Positions 44,774 to 53,702 of a DNA stretch of 64,000 bases are shown in pieces. The notes under the pieces are model-generated. The model was not told where the DNA came from, searched no databases, and was given only the letters and a program-made list of their open reading frames with translations. A program made the translations under genes and the position numbers. Location of the stretch: contig JBNGIO010006345.1 in assembly GCA_049999805.1 (NCBI GenBank), positions 18,093-82,092 on the forward strand, read 5' to 3'. This DNA comes from Folioceros fuciformis. Its lineage: Eukaryota; Anthocerotophyta; Anthocerotopsida; Anthocerotales. Each line of letters starts with the position of its first letter. The first letter of the stretch is position 1.

Positions 44774-45120
44774 TTTGCGGAAGTTGCTTGATATGTGTTC
44801 TTGATTGCAGTTCGAGCTCCCCTGCGATCGCCATTTTCAACAAGATGAGATGACGAATGAAGATGCAGGGGATAGTATGGATATATGGGCCAGTGCCCAT
44901 ACAGTACTACTCTGGGGAGTGATTGTAGTCAAGATGCATGAGCTGTTGTGGCGTGTAAGTATAGAATTACGTTCACTGCACGACGGAGGTAAGAAGTAAT
45001 TCCAAGGCAAAGGCAAAGGCAAATGTGTGCGTGGCGAGCAACAGAGACAAAGAGATGAGAGGACAGGTCCGATGTCAGCTAGTGCTCAATTGATGTGCCC
45101 GATGAGGGACGCGCGGCAAA
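44774..45120. other. 347-bp segment present only in the left arm
   Basis: The arms align up to ctctggaatg at 44773 and again from tgagtcacgtg at 45121. In the right arm only two bases (ta) separate these anchors. No terminal inverted repeats or clean target duplication frame the segment, so a deletion with a filler in the right arm is more likely than a transposon insertion. Confidence 0.75.
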
Positions 45121-45500
45121 TGAGTCACGTGCTGAACAAGACAGTAATAAATGCCTTTATTGATTGTGTAGCTGGTCCTCAGCGTTTCAGGTGGGTATTC
45201 AGAAGAGTAATCTAGGAGCACTTTTTGTAGCAGTCCCGAGTATAAGACCTACAGCTGCCCCACTGTGTGTCACACTGAGACCCAGAATTAAGGCCTCCCC
45301 CACATATGCGCCAGCTCACTCTCCGTCGTCTACATCGTCCCCAGCAACTCAATGGCCTGCACATGTATGCATACACGACACAAATTTCAACGGAATTGCA
45401 GAAAGAATGGAACTCATGGCAGCATACAGTTTGCCATTGTCGGCGAGAGCAGCAACAAAAGAACTCAGGCACGGGCGCCAGTATCCAAACCACCGCGTCA

Positions 45501-45991
45501 CTAGCCCAAGACACGTCCTTCCTCTTCACTATTTGCACATCGACACTGACGTCCTGAGGAATGTGAAACAGAGTACGCACCAACTCCCACACCGACTCCC
45601 ACATCGACGCCCACATCGACGCTCGCATCGACGTTCACGAGCTCGTCGACGCCCCCTACATCAACATCAACCCCGGGGCCGGATAAGACGGCCGGTAAGC
45701 CAGCAGAACAGACGTGGAGATCAAGCAAATGGAAGTCAATCACAAAGTATGGCAGATATTCGTGCTTCTCAAGCGACATAGAGACATGGCGGCAGGCACA
45801 GCACTGGAAGGCACAAGGGACTGACCGAGCTTACGGCCTGGTCCGAAAGTTTGGACGCTCGCTGGGATACCGCCACTCGCCACGGCAGGCTGTGTGAAGC
45901 AGGAAAACAGAAGCAGGGCTGCCAAGAGCAGCACCATCAAACTGCGGAAAGCCCTGGGCCTGGAGGCAGCAGTTGTCCCTGATCCAGCCAT
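45501..45991 (-). CDS. Small secreted Val-Gly-Asp-repeat protein, left copy
   Basis: Exon 1 (45991-45835) encodes 52 residues identical to the right copy, with a signal peptide: basic start, then LMVLLLAALLLFSCF, cleavage likely after AVA. A GT donor follows. The acceptor used in the right copy is mutated here (AG to AC); the next in-frame acceptor gives exon 2 at 45655-45501 and a 103-residue product. Exon 2 encodes alternating Val, Gly and Asp (DVGVDVGVGVGVG), then AYSVSHSSGRQC and a Cys/Glu-containing tail absent from the right copy because a stop is lost. No known family fits. The splice is inferred from frame; if unspliced, the product would be an 83-residue protein. Transcribed away from the right copy. 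Confidence 0.45.
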
Positions 45992-46087
45992 CTTCGGACG
46001 TGACTCTGAGAGCTTCGATTGAAGTGCCCGAACGACGCGAACTCGGCTGCGGGGACGAGATGATGTAGTCTCGATTGACCCTGGCCT

Positions 46088-46097
46088 CTATATATAG
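46088..46097 (-). promoter_or_regulatory. TATA box of the left small secreted-protein gene
   Basis: ctatatatag, about 100 bp upstream of the ATG at 45991, in a stretch identical to the right arm. Position and sequence fit a plant TATA box. Confidence 0.6.
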
Positions 46098-46870
46098 GTC
46101 ATACCCTGGCACGTAGCTCGATTGCGATCACGGGTAGGCAGCTGGGCAGCATGGGGCCCGCCCTCAGGTTGTAAAAGTGCTGTGCCACTTTGTGAACGCT
46201 GCCGAAGAGTGGTGGATGTAAAACTCGCCATAGCCGGAAATGCGCGAAAATCTGGAGAATCATTGATGTCGGTGGTGAGCTTTGTTGTCACAGTGTAGCG
46301 CCTGTGTCTATGTGGTTCTCCGTTGCAAATTTGTGTGTACGGTATACCATCCACCTTGGGACCCATGGTCGTAATACGATCCACCTTGGGTACCGATGTT
46401 GAATTTGTGGGCATACTGTCAACTTCCAGCGTCCCACGAGAGGCTGCAAGTACCCTTGGCACAACGGTATGCGGGGCGTAGGAACAAACACCTGCCGTCG
46501 ATCTATGCATGTGCTCTGATTGTACTCAAAAAGGAGACAATCAAGTCAGTGTGCGGACGACTGAGGAAGTGCAATTCCTGCTTTGAAACTTATCCCCTTT
46601 CTGACTCGGATGCCCCTGGTGTTCAATACAGTAGCATCCACAAGGGAGTACTGTACCTGCTTGCTGTAGTTTTCAACTCGTCTACATGCCCTCCTTTTAA
46701 GTAGAAGGAGCTGGATATGTACATATATCAAGCAGTAATAAAATGCAGGCATTTAAAAACCGAGGTTTTCCTGGGACCAAGCTACAGTACATATGCAGGC
46801 GAAGCTCCTGTTGAACATTTTCTACCGAACGCAGAGCAACAGAATCCCGGTTACTGTAGGTAGAGAATAC

Positions 46871-46949
46871 CGGGCCCGCCACTTTGATTTCCAGAAGTTC
46901 GGGGATCCCGTGCCGCTTCCTAATGAACTAGTAAAATGTAACCATCTCC
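46871..46949 (+). repeat. Dispersed repeat, copy 2
   Basis: Matches the reverse complement of 42031-42107 (cgggcccgccactttgat, gtgccgctt, accatctcc). In this orientation it reads ARHFDFQKFGDPVPLPNEL in one frame before stops. Confidence 0.55.
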
Positions 46950-47462
46950 GGAATATGTAAACTCCCTTTCCAGAGCTTCTCAAAAGCACATCCAGGCGCT
47001 CATACAGTTGGCGAAGTCAGAATCACCCAATCACACAAAAAGTTGTGATAACTATGTTCCTATCTTCTCCTTTTGGCAATGCGCGTGCTCGGCATGGCTG
47101 AGTAAGTATGTACTCGCTTTTATTTCTCTCGCTACTGTCGTTGTACGGCGATAAGTTGCTCTGCCCCTTGCAATATCTTTTAGTACACCAGGCCTCACTC
47201 TATTGAGCAAGACCATCTTTGGATCATGAATTAATGCCGGTGTCGTGGAGGCAATCCACAGACTCCAGGCTACAGCCACAGCCTACAGCCTACAGTTTGG
47301 TTCACAACCTCCGCTAGCAAAAGGTTGTGAACGAGGAGCATGCTCCTGCTCCTGCGTGTCCTGTGTACTGCACCATTGGGATGCGAGCATAATACACGCG
47401 CACACATCTTCACATCCACAGCGCTGTGCGCAGCAGGACCTGTTATCTCTAAACACCTGTTC

Positions 47463-47750
47463 CGACAATGCAAGAGAGGAACAAGTATGCAGGACAGCCT
47501 TGTGGTGCAAGAGAGCTAACTATATTCATGTTCATGCACCAAGCTTATATGACGCCGGCGGATCACCTGCCAAAAGCGTTCCACCAAAGCTAGATATGCT
47601 GCAGTATCAATGGCAATGAGCTCCCTCTCTCCAGAAGCAAGAGCGGTACGTGGATTTTACCTTCACGGACCGATATTTCTCAGTCTCGTGGCAGGAGTGA
47701 GCATGAAAGGGCACTGAGAGACGCGAGTATGATACAAATCAAGAGACGTG
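47463..47750 (+). repeat. Third, diverged copy of the PPR E 3' flank
   Basis: Shares with 44350-44640 the ordered pieces gcaagagaggaacaagt, ggtgca then gagagctaact, a gcacc block, ttccaccaaagctag, atatgctgcag, and further on gagtatcaaaggg/gagcatgaaaggg. Divergence is clearly higher than between the two arms, so this copy is older. It lies in the spacer, in the same orientation as the left arm. Confidence 0.65.
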
Positions 47751-48387
47751 GTGTAAATGTTTTGTGGGCTAGCCTGAGGACTGAGTTAAGGTTCTGATTG
47801 GACAGTACACGCGGAGCATGCACGCGCACATATCCTCACATTGCTGCTATTGCTGTCCTTGTCGACAACAGTTGACTGCATGCCGCTCTGCATTTCGATC
47901 TTGCTGCATTTGTGTTGAACGCCGTGTGTTCGTATGTGTGCAGACGCTCAAGGCGGCGTCTCGACCGCCGTCTCATGCATAGAACGACGGCAGGTGTTTG
48001 TTCCTACGCCCCGCATACCGTTGTGCCAAGGGTACTTGCAGCCTCTCGTGGGACGCTGGAAGTTGACAGTATGCCCACAAATTCAACATCGGTACCCAAG
48101 GTGGATCGTATTACGACCATGGGTCCCAAGGTGGATGGTATACCGTACACACAAATTTGCAACGGAGAACCACATAGACACAGGCGCTACACTGTGACAA
48201 CAAAGCTCACCACCGACATCAATGATTCTCCAGATTTTCGCGCATTTCCGGCTATGGCGAGTTTTACATCCACCACTCTTCGGCAGCGTTCACAAAGTGG
48301 CACAGCACTTTTACAACCTGAGGGCGGGCCCCATGCTGCCCAGCTGCCTACCCGTGATCGCAATCGAGCTACGTGCCAGGGTATGAC

Positions 48388-48397
48388 CTATATATAG
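48388..48397 (+). promoter_or_regulatory. TATA box of the right small secreted-protein gene
   Basis: ctatatatag about 100 bp upstream of the ATG at 48494, mirror image of the left-arm element. Confidence 0.6.
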
Positions 48398-48493
48398 AGG
48401 CCAGGGTCAATCGAGACTACATCATCTCGTCCCCGCAGCCGAGTTCGCGTCGTTCGGGCACTTCAATCGAAGCTCTCAGAGTCACGTCCGAAG

Positions 48494-48909
48494 ATGGCTG
48501 GATCAGGGACAACTGCTGCCTCCAGGCCCAGGGCTTTCCGCAGTTTGATGGTGCTGCTCTTGGCAGCCCTGCTTCTGTTTTCCTGCTTCACACAGCCTGC
48601 CGTGGCGAGTGGCGGTATCCCAGCGAGCGTCCAAACTTTCGGACCAGGCCGTAAGCTCGGTCAGTCCCTTGTGCCTTCCAGTGCTGTGCCTGCCGCCATG
48701 TCTCTATGTCGCTTGAGAAGCACGAACATCTGCCACACTTTGTGACTGACTTCCATTTGCTTGATCTCCACGTCTGTTGAGCTCGCTTAGTGGCCGGCGT
48801 ATTATCCGGCTCCGGGGTTGATGTGGAAGCAGATGTGGGAGTCGATGTGGGAGTCGATGTGGGACCTGGTGCGTACTCTGTTTCACATTCCTCAGGACGT
48901 CAGTGTTGA
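48494..48909 (+). CDS. Small secreted Val-Gly-Asp-repeat protein, right copy
   Basis: Exon 1 (48494-48650) and exon 2 (48791-48909) flank a 140-bp GT-AG intron and give 91 residues. Residues 1-39 form a signal peptide (MAGSGTTAASRPRAF, then LMVLLLAALLLFSCF, ending PAVA). The mature part starts SGGIPASVQ and contains the 18-bp-encoded repeat VGVDVG, ending SSGRQC with one cysteine. The protein is predicted to be secreted; I recognise no family. The splice keeps the frame and joins exon 2 to the same AYSVSHSSGRQC end that is conserved in the left copy, which supports it. Without splicing, an 83-residue product would be made. The promoter region is shared with the left copy by duplication, and the two genes point away from each other. 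Confidence 0.52.
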
Positions 48910-49754
48910 TGTGCAAATAATGAAGAGGAAGGACGTGTCTTGGGCTAGTGACGCGGTGGTTTGGATACTGGCGCCCGTGCCCGACTTCTTCTGTTGCTGC
49001 TCTCGCCGACAATGGCAAACTGTATGCTGCCATGAGTTCCATTCTTTCTGCAATTCCGTTGAAATTTGTGTCGTGTATGCATACATGTGCAGGCCGTTGA
49101 GTTGCTGGGGACGATGTAGACGGCGGAGAGTGAGCTGGCGCATATGTGGGGGAGGCCTTAATTCTGGGTCTCAGTGTGACACACAGTGGGGCAGCTATAG
49201 GTCTAATACTCGGGACTGCTACAAAAGGTGCTCCTAGATTACTCTTCTGAATAATCACCTGAAACGCTGAGGACCAGCTACACAATCAATAAAGGCATTT
49301 ATTACTGTCTTGTTCAGCACGTGACTCATACATTCCAGAGCTCCTATCCAATCGCAAATGTAGCCCTAGCCCTTCTCCAAATCATGCCCCCGACTAAATT
49401 TCTCAGGTTCCGAACTCGACGAGAAGGCACGATCTACATATTTACAAAACAAGGACAATAGCCTCCTTACTCGATTCATACAAGTGTCCCTAACTGCCCT
49501 TTCATACTCATTCCCGCCAAGAGTAAGTATGACATTGAACAATATCGTCCTCGAAGCTAACTAAGGTCTTGCATGCCTGTCTTACTTGTGAAGATAAAAA
49601 GTTCATTACCGTTCATTCTGCAGCATAACTAACTTTGGTGGAACATGTCTGGCAGAAGCTCCGCCTGCAACATTTAAGCTCGGTGCAAAAATATGGCTGC
49701 AGTTAGCTCTCCTGCACCAGAAGACGATGCTACAAACTTGTTCCTCTCTTGCAT

Positions 49755-49782
49755 GCCTGAGCACGGCTAGCCGTGTTCAGGC
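49755..49782. repeat. 28-nt hairpin 3' of PPR E
   Basis: gcctgagcacggct followed by agccgtgttcaggc, mirror of 44322-44349. It lies about 95 nt beyond the PPR E stop on its transcribed strand. Confidence 0.7.
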
Positions 49783-49874
49783 ATGTGGCGAGGCTCCTCA
49801 GGGTTCCTGCTTGCAGTTCGTCATCTGGAGATCAGTGAGTCTGATTTCTTCCCTGACCAGTGCCCCGACCTGCT

Positions 49875-52800
49875 TCACCCTTGCTTGAAGACACGGGGGA
49901 TCATCTTGTCCCCGACCAGAAACCTATGCACCACGCCGTCCGTGTCTGTCCACCAGCTCTGGCCCGGCTGCTTCCATGCCCCGATGCTTATTCTCTTTGC
50001 CTGCAACTCCTGTGCCTCCTCCCACATCTCAGCGCCTGTGTAGATATTGGACATCAACACGTGTGCTGCAGCGTCCTTCTCTTGTAGCTTCAGTGCTTGG
50101 TCGAAAGCAAACCGTCCGATCTCCACATTGCTCCAGTTTTGACAAGCACCGAGCAGAGTATGCCATACGATGGCAGCATCAGGCAGTGCAGGCATCGTGC
50201 TTACCAAAGTCACGGCCTCATCCAGTCGGCCTGCCCGCCCCAGGAGATCCACCATGCACGCATAGTGCTGCACTGTGGGGCTGATGCCGTGCTGCCTGCT
50301 CATGGCCTCGAAGATCTCTTGCCCCTTGCTCACCTGACCTGTATGACTGCAGACTGTTAGGGCAGCAAGGAAGGTAATCCCGTCTGGCTGTGTACCATCG
50401 TCGCGCATTCTGGTCACCATTTCAAATACCGCTGCACTGTCACCTTGGTGGCTGTATCCTGCAATCAACGCATTCCAGGTCACAACATCCCGTTCAGCCA
50501 AGGCTTCAAACGCTTGACGTGCGTCAATCATGCTTCCAGACTTCCCGTACATGTTTATCAGACTCCCGGCTACAAAAATATCAGCCTGAAGCCCTTGTTC
50601 TACGATCTGTGCGTGTAGCTCTCTTCCCAGATGCAGAGCGGCCACATTTGCACATGCCTGCAGGAGGCACGCAAATGTCACGGCATTGGGTACAGCAATG
50701 CCTTCAGCTTCCATAGCCGTGTACAGGTGAAGGGCTTCCTCATCCATGCCTTGCTGGGAGAACCCTGCTATCATGGCAGTCCATGTCACCACATCTTTGT
50801 GGTCAAGTCCGTCAAACAGCGTCTGAGCATCGTCCAAGCTGCCACACTTGGCATACATGTTCACCAAACTGTTGGCTACCAATACATCAGATTGGTATCC
50901 TTGGTCTCTGATTTGTGAGTGAAGTCGGGTTCCCATCTCTAAGGCTGGGGTGCCCACACTTGCACAAGCCTGCAGGACACACACAAATGTCACGGAATCA
51001 GGAACAGCTGTGCCTTCTTCTTGCATAGCCGTGTAGATTTGAAGGGCTTCCTGGCCCCTGCCCTGCTGGGAATAACCTGCTATCATGGCATTCCAGGTCA
51101 CCACATCTTTCTGAACGAGTGCGCTAAACACGCTCCGAGCATCATCTAGGCTGCCGCACTTTGTATACATGTTGACCAAGCTGTTGGTTACGAACACATC
51201 TGCTTGATGTCCTCCCTCTTTGATTTCTGCATGAAGCTCCTTTCCCTTCTCCAAAGCAGGGGTGCCTACACTAGCACATGCCTGAAGGAGGCACACAAAC
51301 GTCACACAGTCTGGTACAACCATGCCTTCCTCTTGCATAGTATTGTAAAGGCGAAGGGCTTGGTGGCCCATGCCATTCTGGGAGTATCCCGCGATGAGTG
51401 CAGTCCACGTTACCACATCCTTGTGAGCAAGTCCGTCAAACACACTTCGAGCGTCTTCTAAGCTGCCACATTTGGCATACATGTTAACCAAACTGTTGGC
51501 TACATACACATCAGTTTGCTGTCCTTCTTGTCTAATTCGTGCATGCAGCTGCTTCCCCTCTTCCAACGCTGGGATTCCCACACTGGCACATGCTTGCAGC
51601 AGGCACACAAACATCATGGAATTGGACACAACGATGCCTTCATCTTCCATAGCACCGGAAAGACGAAGTGCTTCGTGGCCCATGCCCTGCCGAGAAAGCC
51701 CTGCTATCATGGTAGTCCATGTCACCACGTCTTTATGGGCAAGCCCCTCAAACACTGTTTGAGCCTCTTTCAGGCTGCCACACTTTGCATACATGTTCAC
51801 CAAACTGTTGGCTACAAACACATCAGTTTCATATGCTCGTCCTCTGATTTGTGTGTGAAGCTGCTTCCCCGTCTCCAAAGCTGAGGAGCCCACACTTGCA
51901 CATGCCTGCAGGAGGCACACAAACGTCACAGAATCGGGCACGGCGATGCCCTCTTCTCGCATAGCCCTGTAGAGACGAATAGCTTCCTGCCCCATGCCCT
52001 GCTGCGCATACCCTGCAACCAGAGACGTCCAGGTAACCACGTCCTTCACCACCAGTCCGTCAAACACTCTCCGAGCATCTTCCAAGCTCCCACACTTGGC
52101 GTACATGTCCACCAAGCAATTCCACACGAACAAATCGGGCTCAACCCCACTGGTCAACACATCAGCATGCAGCTCCTGGGCAGCTTTCAAATCCCCTGCC
52201 TTGGCACAAGCCTGAAGAGCTGCCACAAACACATGACCATCTGGCTTCACACTCGACCTGCGCATGCGATGATACAGTTGCACGGCTTGCTTATCTTGCC
52301 CGTGCTTAACATGTGCAGAAATTATGGATGACCACATGAAAGCATCAGGTTCGGCAACCACGGTGAACACATCCATCGCGTCCTGCAACCTGCCGTGAGA
52401 AGCATACATCCGCAGGATATGGTTGCACAGGAACGTGTCCGAGTCATACACCCCTTTCACCATGAAAGCATGTACGCGTCGACCCCCAACAAGATCCTTC
52501 TGCAACACGCATTTCTTCAGGACCGTATAAAAGACAGACCTGGCAACACCACATTCTGCCTGCACCAGAACTCCCAGAGCCTCAACAGCCTCAGCCAGAT
52601 GGCCTTGCTGACAAAGACTGTTCACGGTGTCAGCCGTGACAACCCTTTCCAATTCGAGTCCTGCAGGCCTGCCAGCCTCAGCAGCATCCGGCAAGCCGTC
52701 CTGGCATTCACCCTTGAATTGTCGAGACAGGAGACCCTGACTGGAAAATCGTTTTCCATCTCCAGCTGCCTGTCTTGCAAAGCTTTTGCATGTTACAGAT

Positions 52801-53018
52801 CCTTTGATTGCCAGAGCTTGCTTCCATATGGTCAGTCGTTCAGGATCGGGGGCGTTCGCAGAAATAGCCGTGAAGCAGCCATTTTGCTGGGTCCTCCAAG
52901 AATTCGCCCACAACGGGTCTTGTTGCCTTGTGTGCGGCTCAATTGTAGGACTCCACACAGCCATGGCTGTGAGAGAGCCGACGTTTGCTGCCGTGGTGCT
53001 CGTGGCATCACAGTGCAT
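49875..53018 (-). CDS. PPR E: long PLS-class PPR protein with E domains, DYW lost after the PG box (QPGQSWW)
   Basis: Single exon, 1047 residues from ATG. The N-terminal 130 residues are Ala/Ser/Arg-rich and could target an organelle; no PDF motif is kept. Seven PLS triplets follow (ANSLVNMYAKCGSLEDARSVF and close variants), several with the insert GTPALE between helices, which shows internal amplification. E1/E2 end in AWKQPGQSWW at about 1014-1023, a PG/WW-type start of a DYW domain, but the protein stops 24 residues later at FKQG, before the HxE and zinc motifs. It cannot deaminate by itself; proteins of this kind may recruit a DYW domain in trans. Beyond the stop another frame continues for about 25 codons (VGALVREEIR), so a frameshift may have removed the deaminase. 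The truncated copy at 43909 shares the stop. Confidence 0.9.
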   Translation of the reverse strand: MHCDATSTTAANVGSLTAMAVWSPTIEPHTRQQDPLWANSWRTQQNGCFTAISANAPDPERLTIWKQALAIKGSVTCKSFARQAAGDGKRFSSQGLLSRQFKGECQDGLPDAAEAGRPAGLELERVVTADTVNSLCQQGHLAEAVEALGVLVQAECGVARSVFYTVLKKCVLQKDLVGGRRVHAFMVKGVYDSDTFLCNHILRMYASHGRLQDAMDVFTVVAEPDAFMWSSIISAHVKHGQDKQAVQLYHRMRRSSVKPDGHVFVAALQACAKAGDLKAAQELHADVLTSGVEPDLFVWNCLVDMYAKCGSLEDARRVFDGLVVKDVVTWTSLVAGYAQQGMGQEAIRLYRAMREEGIAVPDSVTFVCLLQACASVGSSALETGKQLHTQIRGRAYETDVFVANSLVNMYAKCGSLKEAQTVFEGLAHKDVVTWTTMIAGLSRQGMGHEALRLSGAMEDEGIVVSNSMMFVCLLQACASVGIPALEEGKQLHARIRQEGQQTDVYVANSLVNMYAKCGSLEDARSVFDGLAHKDVVTWTALIAGYSQNGMGHQALRLYNTMQEEGMVVPDCVTFVCLLQACASVGTPALEKGKELHAEIKEGGHQADVFVTNSLVNMYTKCGSLDDARSVFSALVQKDVVTWNAMIAGYSQQGRGQEALQIYTAMQEEGTAVPDSVTFVCVLQACASVGTPALEMGTRLHSQIRDQGYQSDVLVANSLVNMYAKCGSLDDAQTLFDGLDHKDVVTWTAMIAGFSQQGMDEEALHLYTAMEAEGIAVPNAVTFACLLQACANVAALHLGRELHAQIVEQGLQADIFVAGSLINMYGKSGSMIDARQAFEALAERDVVTWNALIAGYSHQGDSAAVFEMVTRMRDDGTQPDGITFLAALTVCSHTGQVSKGQEIFEAMSRQHGISPTVQHYACMVDLLGRAGRLDEAVTLVSTMPALPDAAIVWHTLLGACQNWSNVEIGRFAFDQALKLQEKDAAAHVLMSNIYTGAEMWEEAQELQAKRISIGAWKQPGQSWWTDTDGVVHRFLVGDKMIPRVFKQG

Positions 53019-53702
53019 TAGGTTGAAATCCAGTGTGATGCTCCTCTTCGATGACCCATCTCCCTGTCATCATCGATACCAGTCCTTGGCGTTTGTGGGT
53101 ATGACCACTTGGAACACCGTGAATCCCACTGGAGATGACGCTCTCTGCGTGCAGATTCCATGAAGTCACGCACGCCCGTATGTCTTGCGCTTCGTGCTGT
53201 AGCCACTGCACAACAATCACGGAGTTGAACGTTACAAGTTGCTGCATTCCTTGATCAGGAGGCACGGGCTAACTGAATTCGGTGATCAGAAGAAACGGGT
53301 TGTCTTTGCAGATAATTTCTTCTGACTGTTGGTCGACATGTCTTATCTGGGAGAGTGATTCCGGGGGCTCGAAGGAACCATATCAAAGCAAGACAAAGAA
53401 GCAGCTTTGCACTGGTGCGTTGACAACACTAGAGCAGATAGGCTCCCCAACGTCCGCTGAAGGTGTTCGAGAGGGCTTTGCTGCCGCTAGTCTGAAAGAT
53501 GGATCAGCCTTGGCTTTTGTTGCTCCAGGATTTGCCGGAGGGATTAAATGGGTGCTCCATACTTTGGAGTTCGGAGTTCTCTAACACAACCACTACAAGA
53601 AGCATTCAGCTCAATCAAGCTTTTAACTAATGTATGTGGTTTCAAGTGACACGCGGGTCCCCACTCTGGAAAAGAACGCGATGACGTCGTTGAACTGGAG
53701 CT
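53019..53702. other. Interval between PPR E and SEH1
   Basis: Promoter of PPR E and 3' flank of SEH1. A 100-codon plus-strand frame at 53282-53584 lacks domains and neighbouring exons; not accepted. Confidence 0.5.

Larger units (their letters stand above)
43909..46511. repeat. Left arm of a large inverted duplication (2.6 kb)
   Basis: Matches the reverse complement of 47974-50195. Left coordinate plus right coordinate equals 94104 in the outer part, 94449 in the middle and 94485 in the inner part, so the arms differ by one 345-bp and one 36-bp net length change. The inner kilobase is virtually identical between arms; the outer part has scattered substitutions. The arm carries the truncated tail of PPR E and one copy of the small secreted-protein gene. 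Confidence 0.92.
46512..47973. other. Spacer between the arms of the inverted duplication
   Basis: About 1.46 kb. It holds a dispersed-repeat copy at 46871-46949 and a third, diverged copy of the PPR E 3' flank at 47463-47750. Short open frames here show no domains. Confidence 0.6.
47974..50195. repeat. Right arm of the large inverted duplication (2.2 kb)
   Basis: Reverse complement of 43909-46511. Its outer end lies inside the C-terminal coding part of PPR E, so this arm is the likely source and the left arm the copy. The inner end at 47974 joins unrelated spacer; the match ends within a tgcatag motif. Confidence 0.92.

Noticed and set aside
45164-45781. 205-codon plus-strand frame (mirror copy at 48704-49285 minus)
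   Set aside because: It is antisense to the small secreted-protein gene and its repeat; conservation follows from the DNA duplication.
47912-48397. 161-codon frame repeated identically in both arms (46088-46510 minus)
   Set aside because: It ends at the TATA box and is identical in both arms only because the DNA is. No domain; more likely promoter DNA.
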